Source: an uncultured Pirellulaceae bacterium (lineage in GTDB: Bacteria; Planctomycetota; Planctomycetia; Pirellulales; Pirellulaceae). From it: a stretch of DNA of 64,000 nt. A model generated the notes under the pieces. That model had not been told where the DNA came from, did no database searches, and saw only the letters and a list, made by a program, of their open reading frames with translations. The DNA is taken from positions 1 to 64,000 of the forward strand of contig CAKZVF010000085.1 of the NCBI GenBank assembly GCA_937921995.1, read 5' to 3'. The translations under genes and the position numbers were made by a program. Shown one piece after another: positions 1 to 9,165 of the stretch. Each line of letters opens with the position of its first letter. The stretch's first letter is position 1.

Positions 1-150
1 ATCGAGCATTGGGGCCACATTCACCAACGCACCAACCAATACGATGCTCAGTTCGACGTGCAGATCGTCGACGGGGATTGGAAGTTAACGTCGATGGAGA
101 TTCTTGATCAGCCGCAAGGGATCGTGAAGACGCGCCTGAGAAAGTTTTGA
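1..150 (+). CDS. C-terminal fragment of a protein cut by the window edge (IEHWGHIHQRTNQYDAQFDVQIVDGDWKLTSMEILDQPQGIVKTRLRKF*)
   Basis: Open reading frame from base 1 to TGA at 148-150; function not recognised. Confidence 0.6.
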   Translation: MEHWGHIHQRTNQYDAQFDVQIVDGDWKLTSMEILDQPQGIVKTRLRKF

Positions 151-194
151 TGCTTGAGATCGTAAAGCAGGTTTCTCTGCAGCCACACCGGTGT

Positions 195-3100
195 TTAAGG
201 CACTGATTTTGGAGCCACACTGTAAGTTCCGTTGCGTCGTTTAATTTCTTCGATCGACGACACAGACAGCCGTCGGCAGTTTGCGACGTCCAGCAAGATT
301 CGTGTGTTGCTCGGATTCAACTTGATCGTTTCCAGCTTAGGGCAGGAGTTAATGTATAGGCCCAAAGGTTGTAAACGTGACTCAAACTTCAATTTTGATA
401 AATTTTCACAGTCTTCAATGAAAAGATATCCGCAATTGGGGCCGAAACGTAAATCTCTAATCTGATCATGGTGAAGTTTCTTTAGCGTGAGAATCTCAAG
501 CGTTTCGAGTAAGCGGATTGAATCAAGATCTTGGATCGCGGGACAGTTTGCCAGGGTTAGCCGGTTGGCAATTGCAGAATCGCAGAATTCTTTGATAGAT
601 ATAAGTTGTCCGCAATCGATCAACGAAATTTCTTCGGCTGTGCACTCAAGGAGTTGCTGTCCATTGACAAGCTGCCGGCAATTTGAAATTACAAGTTTTC
701 TTAAGTTGGGAAAACTGTGAAGGTGTGGGAGTGTCGCAGCAGCAACCTCTCCACTGAGGCTTAAGTATTCAATGCTCTTCGCGTGTTCCAGTAACTGACG
801 CCCTGTTTCTGTTGGTGCAAGATTATTGCAGCCGATCAGGTTAATGTTGGTTATAGGCGCTGGCCCGAGTGTGATCGAATCGAGTTCGATGGCATCGTTG
901 ATCGTTAAAAATCTAAGTTCTGGAAAATGCTTCGCGGTGAATTGTTTTAACTGCGATGCCTTACCCAAATGAAGAGCGTGTGGATCTGGAATGTTATTCA
1001 GCCAGTCCAAATTGGTCATTCTTGAGCAGTCGCGGATCGTCAAAGCGATGGTAGAAGGCGTGTAGCGCGACTTGGAAACGCCTGAACTGTCACGTTTTTG
1101 TAATTTCTCACTTGCGAATTTTTCGGATGACGCAACTGTTGAACGTGAAAAGAAGTTAATGTCGTCCACTGAAAGAAATCGCAAAATGGGGGATTTCAGC
1201 TTCTCTAGCGGCTGGATTTTGCCACAGTCTTTTAGCTCAAACGAATTAAGGTGTGAAAGGTCATCAAGGCCGGGCACGGTTGTCAGCTTCGGGCATTGGA
1301 ACACCCTCAACTGCGAGAGCATCGGCATTCGTTGGAGATCAAGTGTTTCCAGTTCAGGGTTGGACCAAATAGTTGCGGTTGAGAGACAGGGCAATGGTTG
1401 ACGAAGCGACAACTCGGTGAGGCTGTCACAGTGCTTGATAAAAATTTTATCTAGTGTTTGCGACTTAGACAGGGCCTGCAAATTGGTAAGGTCATCGCAG
1501 TTAAACAAATTCAGTACCTCAAGCCCTTCCAGTTTGGTGATAGAGTTGATGTCTTTCATCCCGTCGGCATCTCTGATCGTCAACGTTTTGACTTGGAAAT
1601 CGTCTGGAAGCGAGTCCAATAAATCGGTCGCCCGATCGCCGACGACGGCTAGGAATCCGAGGCGCCCTTGAGGCGATTGAGGGACTGTCAAACGATTCAG
1701 TTGGTCGCAATCTGAAATGCTGACACTGTTGTAAGGACGCGCGTTCTTAATCGGCGGGGTTCTAGGTAGGCCCACCGTGAAGAGGTTAGCGCAACTGCTG
1801 ATATCTAACCGGTCGATGCTGCTCTGCGACAGAACGCTCAGCGATTCGATGGCGGGACAATTTCGAACGTTCAGAGCAGGTAGGTCACAGCCGGCTAATG
1901 CGCTTACATCCGAAAGCAGCTCGCAGTCATTGAACTTAATGTCCCACAGAAGAGCGGCGGTTTTGAGACCTTCGAGGCTGGTGATGTTGGAACACCCTGA
2001 AATATCTAGCGTGTGAATGGCCGGAAGCCCCGCGAGCGGTTTTAAGTCCTCAATTTTGTCGCAATTTGGGATTAAAAGTACCTCGAGCGTTACCAGTGAC
2101 TCCAGCCCTTCCAAGCTATCTACATGTGAACAGGATCTAAGGCGGATGTCCTTGCATACCTTTAACGTCCCCAGCGGAGTAATGTCACGCAGTTGTTGGC
2201 ACTCGCTGAAATCGCACTCTTCAAGCGACCGATGGTGCGAAATGCCGTCAAGGTTTGTCAGGTTCTTGGACTGCGAGAACTGAATCATTTTCAGTTTTCT
2301 CAAGCGGCTTAGCGGAGTGAGGTCTTGTACTGCTGATCTTGGTAGCAGCAACAGTTTTAAATTGTTCAAGCCGGCGATGGCATTAAGGTTGTCAACGGAA
2401 GTTGCTCCTGCCAAGGAAAGCCATTCCAGTTGCTTCAAGTCCGCCAGAGCATTGAGCGATTCAACTTTCGGAGAGATGTGCAGCCTGAGCGTTTTCAGTT
2501 GCGTCAAGTTCCGAAGCGGTTGGAGAGAATCGACACCCGGCAAGTTCTCCTTCCTGGCGTGAGACAGGTCCAGTTTTTCCAGCTGTTTCAATTCCTCGAT
2601 GCCTGAGAGTGAGACCAACGTTTCGGACTGGGTGAATTGAATTGACTTGAGTTGCCGGCAATGGCGAAGAGGTGCGAGGGAGTCAATGTTGCGTGACCCT
2701 TCAAAATAAAGGTCGGTCAAATCCGAGCATTTTTCCAAACCTTGAAGTGAATCCAGCCTTAAGGCATTTCGAATGCGGAGCACTCGAAGCTTTACCAAGT
2801 TCTTCGCCCAATCCAAATTACGTATCGCATTTGCAGAGTTAACCTCAAGTTCTTCCAGTGCGCGGAGTGTTCCGATGATTTCAGTGTCCGCAGCTGACAG
2901 TGCATCTTGATCGAGAACCAATTTCTTGAGTCGTTGCAATGAGGCGATAGGTTCTAGATTGTCGAGACTGAACTCCGAGACACGCAGATTGCGGAGGTTG
3001 GTCAATTTGTTGAGGTCGCGGCAGTTGTCGTAGTTGTTGAGGTGGAGTCGTTTTAGGTGTTTTAATTTGGAGAGTTCTTCATAGTGCGCTTTGTTGAGTG

Positions 3101-3452
3101 GGTAGTCATAGTTAGATGAGACCGAGGCAACGCGCGAGAAGATGGGCTCCCCCAAAATGCGTCGCAGGAGCCAGGGGCCTGAAGGCTCAGGTGGATTGTT
3201 TTTGTTGAAAGATATTGGCTCCCCCAACTCATCGCATTGGTAATCGAAAAGGACGTTCGCTGAGCCGCCGAATTCTCTATTGAGATAGGCAATAGCCTCG
3301 GCCTCGGTCGCCTGCTGTTTCGCGCAGTGCGTGAACCACGCGCAGGTCAATGCCACCAGAAGGGTGAACGCGAGCAGAGTTCGAATCCCGAACCGCCAGC
3401 GAAAGGATCGCCTTGGTTTGTGTGGTTTTTCGTCTTGGAGGAATCTGCTCAT
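195..3452 (-). CDS. Leucine-rich-repeat protein with N-terminal transmembrane segment
   Basis: 1085 aa; N-terminal RRSFRWRFGIRTLLAFTLLVALTCAWF membrane anchor, then many irregular LxxLxxLxLxxC/N LRR units. Confidence 0.85.
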   Translation of the reverse strand: MSRFLQDEKPHKPRRSFRWRFGIRTLLAFTLLVALTCAWFTHCAKQQATEAEAIAYLNREFGGSANVLFDYQCDELGEPISFNKNNPPEPSGPWLLRRILGEPIFSRVASVSSNYDYPLNKAHYEELSKLKHLKRLHLNNYDNCRDLNKLTNLRNLRVSEFSLDNLEPIASLQRLKKLVLDQDALSAADTEIIGTLRALEELEVNSANAIRNLDWAKNLVKLRVLRIRNALRLDSLQGLEKCSDLTDLYFEGSRNIDSLAPLRHCRQLKSIQFTQSETLVSLSGIEELKQLEKLDLSHARKENLPGVDSLQPLRNLTQLKTLRLHISPKVESLNALADLKQLEWLSLAGATSVDNLNAIAGLNNLKLLLLPRSAVQDLTPLSRLRKLKMIQFSQSKNLTNLDGISHHRSLEECDFSECQQLRDITPLGTLKVCKDIRLRSCSHVDSLEGLESLVTLEVLLIPNCDKIEDLKPLAGLPAIHTLDISGCSNITSLEGLKTAALLWDIKFNDCELLSDVSALAGCDLPALNVRNCPAIESLSVLSQSSIDRLDISSCANLFTVGLPRTPPIKNARPYNSVSISDCDQLNRLTVPQSPQGRLGFLAVVGDRATDLLDSLPDDFQVKTLTIRDADGMKDINSITKLEGLEVLNLFNCDDLTNLQALSKSQTLDKIFIKHCDSLTELSLRQPLPCLSTATIWSNPELETLDLQRMPMLSQLRVFQCPKLTTVPGLDDLSHLNSFELKDCGKIQPLEKLKSPILRFLSVDDINFFSRSTVASSEKFASEKLQKRDSSGVSKSRYTPSTIALTIRDCSRMTNLDWLNNIPDPHALHLGKASQLKQFTAKHFPELRFLTINDAIELDSITLGPAPITNINLIGCNNLAPTETGRQLLEHAKSIEYLSLSGEVAAATLPHLHSFPNLRKLVISNCRQLVNGQQLLECTAEEISLIDCGQLISIKEFCDSAIANRLTLANCPAIQDLDSIRLLETLEILTLKKLHHDQIRDLRFGPNCGYLFIEDCENLSKLKFESRLQPLGLYINSCPKLETIKLNPSNTRILLDVANCRRLSVSSIEEIKRRNGTYSVAPKSVP

Positions 3453-3537
3453 GCGATTGTGCGCGGAGGGGTGGTCGCGTCGTCAAACGAGGTATTGTAG
3501 GCGATACATCATTTACGTTCGGAGAATCGCGTTTTGA

Positions 3538-4557
3538 CTATTTGAAGTTAGACAAATCTTCTATTTGGGATTCTGTAAGCGGGATGGGCTGGTTGGAAGG
3601 TGGGAGCTTAGGGAACAGCGTCTGAGAAGTGACCAAAAGCAGCTCCGCGATACCCGTGCCTTGGGTGGCCGAAACGGAAACGACAGGGGCTTCGGTGGCT
3701 TGAAGATTCACCGGCGTTTTCGCCAAGTCCGATTTGTTGACGACGATGATGTCCGGTTGGATGTCGTCGTGATCCCAAGGCTGAGGGTCGGCGGCGTCGA
3801 TCACGCTGATGATGAGGTCGGCGGTTTCCAATTTTTGACGCGCCTTGGCGACACCAATCTGTTCGATCTGATTGTCGGCATCCCTCAGCCCGGCGGTATC
3901 GCTTAGTTCCACAGGCCAACCGTCGATGACGGTGTGATGGGTGAGTACGTCGCGCGTGGTGCCGGCGATGGGCGTGACGATAGCGCGTTCGAAGCCGAGT
4001 ATCGCGTTGGTCAGACTGCTTTTGCCGGCGTTGGGGCGGCCGCAGAAGACGATCGACTGGCGCTGGTGAAATCGCATACCAAAAGATCCCCACCCAAGAA
4101 ACGAATCCAGCTGCGCCGGATCCTGTTTCAATCGATCAACCGCCGGCGGCAGAATGTGCCACTGACGCAGCAGAAGTTCAGCGGTCCGCGCAGTGGTAGA
4201 TTCGCACAACAATCGCTCAACGTCGGCGCGGAAGCGCTGTGGCGAAAGGGTTGCAAAGGTTGCCGGTTTGGGCGGTCGGGCGCCGTGGCGAGAAAGATCG
4301 GCTTTGATGGCGGAAACGGCCGCTTGAGAACCGTGGCTTTGAATTTCGTAGTTCAGCCCGCCGTTATGGACGACTAACAGGTCTTCGCCGGTCGAATTCC
4401 AGTGGCCGTAGGTCAATTGCTTTTGCAGGTCTTTGAAAGGCCGTTTGCCAACGGGAGTAAAGCAAGCACCGATGATTTGCAGCGCATCTTTGCCACTAAC
4501 AGCGATGACGGCGATCGCGCCTCGACCGGCAGGAGTCAGTTGTTGGAAATGCGTCAT
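3538..4557 (-). CDS. Short, divergent MnmE/TrmE-like GTPase
   Basis: Start chosen at MTHFQQLTPAGRGAIAVIAVSG (ORF is longer at its 5' end). G1 GRPNAGKSS, IAGTTRD, DTAGLRDA, NKSD. Ends ...ESQIEDLSNFK without the MnmE C-terminal C-x-G-K end. Confidence 0.8.
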   Translation of the reverse strand: MTHFQQLTPAGRGAIAVIAVSGKDALQIIGACFTPVGKRPFKDLQKQLTYGHWNSTGEDLLVVHNGGLNYEIQSHGSQAAVSAIKADLSRHGARPPKPATFATLSPQRFRADVERLLCESTTARTAELLLRQWHILPPAVDRLKQDPAQLDSFLGWGSFGMRFHQRQSIVFCGRPNAGKSSLTNAILGFERAIVTPIAGTTRDVLTHHTVIDGWPVELSDTAGLRDADNQIEQIGVAKARQKLETADLIISVIDAADPQPWDHDDIQPDIIVVNKSDLAKTPVNLQATEAPVVSVSATQGTGIAELLLVTSQTLFPKLPPSNQPIPLTESQIEDLSNFK

Positions 4558-5273
4558 GACTGAAAAAGTTGCCGGCAGCCATCGTGAATGAGATTGGGAA
4601 TGTGCTGCCAGTAAACAGGCATTATATTTTTGATCAGACCAGCATCGCCTCCGGTGACCAGCACCCGCGCGTCGTGTTGTTTGGCCAGTTTCTCCGCGAT
4701 GCCGACGATCGCCCACGCTTGCGATTGAGCTACACCGTTGAGGATGGCGGACTGGGTGTCATCGCCGATTCGGATATCGTGAGTGACGGCTTTGATGCTT
4801 TTACTTTCCAGTTCAGGAAGCGCAGCGGTGTTGGTTGCCAAGGACTTAAGGCTGGTGGAGACGCCCGGAAAGATCATACCCCCACAAAAGGTGCCTTGGC
4901 TGTTGACATAGTCGATCGTCACAGCGGTGCCGGCGTCAATGATGACGGACGCTTGATCTTGGATCAACTGCGTCGCGGCATAAGCGGCCATCAAGCGATC
5001 GGTACCCACGCCAGCGCGATCCTTTACGCTTGACTGGGTGGGAATGTCTTTGTTGGTAACGACGGTCGTTTCATCGTCGGGGCGATTTTTGGCCAACCAC
5101 TGGATGAGTGCTTTTGTTTTGGAAGGTGCAACGCTGACGACCACCCAGTGGTGCGGCGCGGAAGTAAGGGGCAAAGAATCCAAGTCGCTCAGATCAATAC
5201 GCGCCGGCGGCGTTTGGGAACCGATCGAGATTTTGGTCGCGCTGTTGCCGATGTCGACGGTGATAATGTTCAT
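4554..5273 (-). CDS. coaX: Type III pantothenate kinase
   Basis: MNIITVDIGNSATKISIG start, GVGTDRLMAAYAA, IIDAGTAVTIDYV motifs; ATGA overlap with the downstream GTPase gene. Confidence 0.88.
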   Translation of the reverse strand: MNIITVDIGNSATKISIGSQTPPARIDLSDLDSLPLTSAPHHWVVVSVAPSKTKALIQWLAKNRPDDETTVVTNKDIPTQSSVKDRAGVGTDRLMAAYAATQLIQDQASVIIDAGTAVTIDYVNSQGTFCGGMIFPGVSTSLKSLATNTAALPELESKSIKAVTHDIRIGDDTQSAILNGVAQSQAWAIVGIAEKLAKQHDARVLVTGGDAGLIKNIMPVYWQHIPNLIHDGCRQLFQS

Positions 5274-6382
5274 GGTGCGGTGGGCGCGTCGGAATCGGCT
5301 GCGGAGCTTGCGTCTGTTTCGATTACATCTGGTTCCGCTGCTGCAGGTTCGGCTGCATCGGATTCAGCCGATTTTGCCAGTTCCATTTCCTTGCGGTGGG
5401 CGGTCAACATTTTGTCGATCGCGTTGAGCAGCGGGGGCAGGCCGCTGCCGGTGGCGGCGGAGATCAGATGAACCTCTTGGCCGGTATCGGTGCGCAACTG
5501 AGCGGCGATGTCTTCAGCGCCCGGTAGTTCGGATTTAGACACAACAATCATTTCCGGCCGCTGTCCCAAGGCGGGATTGAATTGAATCAATTCTTTGCGG
5601 ATGGAATGGTAGTTTGCCACCGGATCGCTCTGATCCATCGGCATGGGTTCCACCAAGTGGACCAAGACCCCAGCGCGTTCGATATGTTTGAGAAAATCAT
5701 GCCCCAGCCCAACACCGTCGGCGGCGCCTTCGATCAGACCAGGGATATCGGCCATGATGAAAGAGCGGTCCAAGTCGAGCCTGACTTGGCCGAGGTTGGG
5801 GTATTTTGTGGTGAAGGGATAGTTAGCGATCTCCGGTCGCGCCGCTGAGAGGCGACTTAACAGCGTGCTCTTGCCGGCATTTGGCAACCCAATTAAACCC
5901 ACGTCGGCGATGACCTTGAGTTCAAAAATCAGCGTCCGCTTTTCTCCTTCGCCACCCTGTTGTGCTTGGCGGGGCGCTTGGTTGGTCGACGACTTGAATC
6001 GCGTGTTGCCTTTTCCGCCTCTTCCACCGCGCGCCGCGATGACCATGTCACCAACTTCTGCGAGGTCTTTAAGGACGAAGTCGTTAGCCGCGTCGATCAC
6101 GATCGTGCCGGCGGGGACTTTGATAATCGTATCGTCGGCACAAGCGCCGTGGCATCCGTAGCCTTGCCCGTTGTTTCCGTTTTTGCCGCGAATGTGATGC
6201 TGATGCGCGTATTCGACCAGACTATTGATGCCGTTTTCAGCAACGATGATGATGCTGCCGCCATTGCCGCCATCGCCGCCATTGGGGCCACCGCGCGGCA
6301 CGTATTTTTCGCGCCGGAAGCTCATGCAGCCGTGGCCGCCGCGACCGGCGATTGCTTCAATTTTTACTTGGTCAACGAACAT
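5270..6382 (-). CDS. obg: GTPase Obg/CgtA
   Basis: Start at MFVDQVKIEAIAGRGGHGCMSFRREKYVPRGGPNGGDGG (Obg fold), GLPNAGKSTLL, ADIPGLIEGA; ATGA overlap with coaX. Confidence 0.93.
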   Translation of the reverse strand: MFVDQVKIEAIAGRGGHGCMSFRREKYVPRGGPNGGDGGNGGSIIIVAENGINSLVEYAHQHHIRGKNGNNGQGYGCHGACADDTIIKVPAGTIVIDAANDFVLKDLAEVGDMVIAARGGRGGKGNTRFKSSTNQAPRQAQQGGEGEKRTLIFELKVIADVGLIGLPNAGKSTLLSRLSAARPEIANYPFTTKYPNLGQVRLDLDRSFIMADIPGLIEGAADGVGLGHDFLKHIERAGVLVHLVEPMPMDQSDPVANYHSIRKELIQFNPALGQRPEMIVVSKSELPGAEDIAAQLRTDTGQEVHLISAATGSGLPPLLNAIDKMLTAHRKEMELAKSAESDAAEPAAAEPDVIETDASSAADSDAPTAP

Positions 6383-6470
6383 TGGCGAACATGGGGGTGA
6401 ACTGGAGATGAGAAAAAAGAAGCGCGGGATTTTGCATTCAACCCATCCAGATTGAATGCCAGAATAAAAA

Positions 6471-6500
6471 AGCCGCCATGCTAAAAGGGACATGGCGGCT
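6471..6500 (-). terminator. Rho-independent terminator downstream of rpmA
   Basis: AGCCGCCATG/CATGGCGGCT 10-bp perfect stem followed on the minus strand by TTTTTTATTC. Confidence 0.8.
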
Positions 6501-6582
6501 GGCTGTTTTGATTTTCGCGGTGCAGTGACAAACGCTTCAGCACGGCGCGGAATCTATAATCAAGATCCGCTAAGGCCCGAAG

Positions 6583-6831
6583 CTACGCTGCAGGGACGAC
6601 GTTGATACGACGACCATCGCGATCGAACATGACTTTTCCGTCGACCAATGCGAACAGCGTGTAGTCTTTGCCCTGGCCGACGCCTTTGCCGGGATGCCAG
6701 CGGTTGCCGACTTGGCGGATCAAAATATTACCTGCGATGACGGCTTCGCCGCCGAATTTTTTGACGCCACGACGTTGAGCATTTGAGTCGCGACCGTTGC
6801 GGCTGGAGCCTTGACCTTTCTTATGGGCCAT
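6583..6831 (-). CDS. rpmA: 50S ribosomal protein L27
   Basis: [62 protein letters not shown] is the canonical bL27 sequence. Confidence 0.97.
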   Translation of the reverse strand: MAHKKGQGSSRNGRDSNAQRRGVKKFGGEAVIAGNILIRQVGNRWHPGKGVGQGKDYTLFALVDGKVMFDRDGRRINVVPAA

Positions 6832-6900
6832 GTTTCACCTCTGTATGTTAAGTTGTGCTTGGATTAGCGCAAAATGGTTGTTGTTTAGAAGATCAAGAGT

Positions 6901-8211
6901 CTAGCGATAGATCCAGAATGAATCAAGGCTTTTTATGAAGCGAATCCCTTCTCCAGCCGGCTCCCAAAATTGGTATTCCAGGTCGATGAAGTAGGTTTTT
7001 CCGTCTACTTGGAAGGTCCATTTTCGACCCTCAATCAGGGTCTCGATGGCCGTGTTTTCATTGACAGCAAGGCCTGATTGGCTGATCTTTTCGGCCCCCA
7101 AGGACGGCAAACGGCCTTTATTGAGGATCGGGATCAGGGGCGACGTAAAGTCCTTCAAGTTGAATTTGGCGTCGAATTCGCTGACGAGGACGTCGCGGTT
7201 GATCTCCCGATTCTGCTCGTAGACCCGAAGCATTGGGCCCGGCAGATTGTACCGGCTTGTGATCAGGACCTGTTGCTGGGGATCGTCTACCAGTGGGATG
7301 CCGAAATCGATGCGGTCTTCGGATTGCTTGACGGCGTCACCAGGTCGCCAGAAATTCAGCTGCAAGGTTTTGTGGACGGTGTCGATGGAATCGCCGTTGC
7401 GATTGAGCCGGAAGGCGTTGGTGAATCCAGAGACGAAAACGCTAACGAAGTCGATTTTAGGATTAACGTTGCTCCAGATCGCGACGCCCCAGACGCCGGT
7501 GTTGTCCTTGGCGGGAATAGGCCGGAGGGTTGCGGTAGAGAGTTGGACGGCATCCATAAGAGGTACGTTAGGGTCTTCGATGCTTTGGATTTCAGCCGCG
7601 GCGGCGGGGTCAATCTCATCGCGATACTTGACCGGCGTGTATTTTTTGGCGACGTCATCAAAGACCCAGCCTTCCAATGAAAGACGCGGCAGAAAATTTC
7701 TTTCGGCAACGGTCGCGTTCCGCCGAAGGTCTTTGGTGAGGTAAGCGAAGTTTGGATCTTTCTTGACCTCTTCGAAGCTAAGGCTGCTACCTAAGTTACG
7801 GACCCGATAGACTAGGTACCAAACGTGTTGTCGGGCGTTGCCGTTGACCGTTGGGATGTCCAGGGTTGCTTGGCGGAGGCCGGTGAAGGCAAATTCATAC
7901 TCCCACACATCGCGAAAGAAAACGACACGCTGAGACAGCCCGTAAAGCGTGTCTTTGGGCGAACGTAATTTCGGGGTGTACTCGGTCGCGGTCAAACCCG
8001 GCATGGGTCCCGGTAGGGAGACCGTGTCACGCGCGTTGAGCGCCGGCGGAATCACTTTCAACACCCCCGGTGCCAAAGTGCGGCCGCCATATCCGGGATC
8101 GGTTTGTGCGTTAGCGGCAGTGATCATGAGGATCACAATCGCAGGCAGGGTCAACGCCAGAACAAAGAAGTTGCGGGCGTCTTCGATTTTGAGTGACTTG
8201 ATTCGAGGCAT
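6901..8211 (-). CDS. Conserved hypothetical secreted protein
   Basis: Likely start MPRIKSLKIEDARNFFVLALTLPAIVILMITAANAQ (signal-peptide-like); long single ORF; family not recognised. Confidence 0.7.
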   Translation of the reverse strand: MPRIKSLKIEDARNFFVLALTLPAIVILMITAANAQTDPGYGGRTLAPGVLKVIPPALNARDTVSLPGPMPGLTATEYTPKLRSPKDTLYGLSQRVVFFRDVWEYEFAFTGLRQATLDIPTVNGNARQHVWYLVYRVRNLGSSLSFEEVKKDPNFAYLTKDLRRNATVAERNFLPRLSLEGWVFDDVAKKYTPVKYRDEIDPAAAAEIQSIEDPNVPLMDAVQLSTATLRPIPAKDNTGVWGVAIWSNVNPKIDFVSVFVSGFTNAFRLNRNGDSIDTVHKTLQLNFWRPGDAVKQSEDRIDFGIPLVDDPQQQVLITSRYNLPGPMLRVYEQNREINRDVLVSEFDAKFNLKDFTSPLIPILNKGRLPSLGAEKISQSGLAVNENTAIETLIEGRKWTFQVDGKTYFIDLEYQFWEPAGEGIRFIKSLDSFWIYR

Positions 8212-8461
8212 AATGTTGGACCGGTCGGTGAGCAATCGACTACCGACGTGAGAAGCCGAAAAACGGAAAGCTGGATTATAGTTACCTAACTCTTTTATCG
8301 TAACATTTTCGCTCTCAGACAAAGAATTACGCTCAATTCCCATCGTTAAATACGAAATTTGGCGGGTTGTGTTGTAGCGATTGCGCGGGCCGTCGTTATT
8401 CTTTGCCTCGGCACATGGCTGCAGAGACACCCTTACACGGCCATGTGCCGGTTTTGATGGA

Positions 8462-8974
8462 TCACTTCAGTGGCCTGAGTCCGGCGGCCGAACGGGTGCG
8501 TTGCACTTGATCCAGCGCTTGCGGATTCGCCTTGAAGAACTTGATCAACTGCGAAGTCGAAAGTCCTAAAAAATCAGCGGCCGCGACGATATCGTTTTCG
8601 TGGCGGGCCAGTGCGTCAAAAGCCTCCGCCAGGATCAGGGCGTAATCTGCGTGGTTGATGCTGACGGCAATGCGACGATTCTTGACTCGGGATTTCCAAA
8701 GGGCGCTCGGCGCGGTGGGAAGAGGGTGGCTACGAACACCAATCGCCAAATTGACTTTCAGCCGCGCGATCGCCGTTGTCAGGTTGGCATGTTGGCTGCG
8801 TTGTTCGCCGGCTTGGGCGGAGATGCCCGAGTCCTTGTGCGTGATGACAATCGCCGTTTCGACTTTGTTGCGATGCTGTCCTCCTGGACCGCCTCGCCGC
8901 GTCCGAGTGATCGAACAAGCTTTTTTGAGCTGTTCGTCTTCCTGTTGAAGTGGGTGGGAGAGGCGTGAAGTCAT
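8462..8974 (-). CDS. RF-1 domain peptide chain release factor-like protein (rescue-type, GGQ)
   Basis: RTRRGGPGGQHRNKVETAIVITHKDSGI contains the catalytic GGQ motif; no stop-codon recognition domain; start chosen at MTSRLSHPLQQEDEQ. Confidence 0.8.
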   Translation of the reverse strand: MTSRLSHPLQQEDEQLKKACSITRTRRGGPGGQHRNKVETAIVITHKDSGISAQAGEQRSQHANLTTAIARLKVNLAIGVRSHPLPTAPSALWKSRVKNRRIAVSINHADYALILAEAFDALARHENDIVAAADFLGLSTSQLIKFFKANPQALDQVQRTRSAAGLRPLK

Positions 8975-9165
8975 GTTCAATCGCGGCGAAAAATGTTGGA
9001 TCAGGCTAAGTTCTGATCGCGGAGTTACTTGCGTTTGAAGGGGTGATACTGAGTAAAGGCGGCCAAAGGGTTTCCAATCCTGTTTGGGCAAGTCTACAAT
9101 AATCAAACGCGACCTGCTAAATATTCTGAATTGAAACTTTCTCGCTCCAACCGCCCCTAAACGAC

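Noticed and set aside
3538-3600. UAG-encoded pyrrolysine or frameshift extending the MnmE-like protein to a CxGK end
   Set aside because: The frame after the UAG (SKRDSPNVNDVSPT...) shows no MnmE C-terminal similarity.
3608-4093. Overlapping 161-aa minus ORF within the MnmE-like gene
   Set aside because: Out-of-frame Arg/His-rich shadow ORF.
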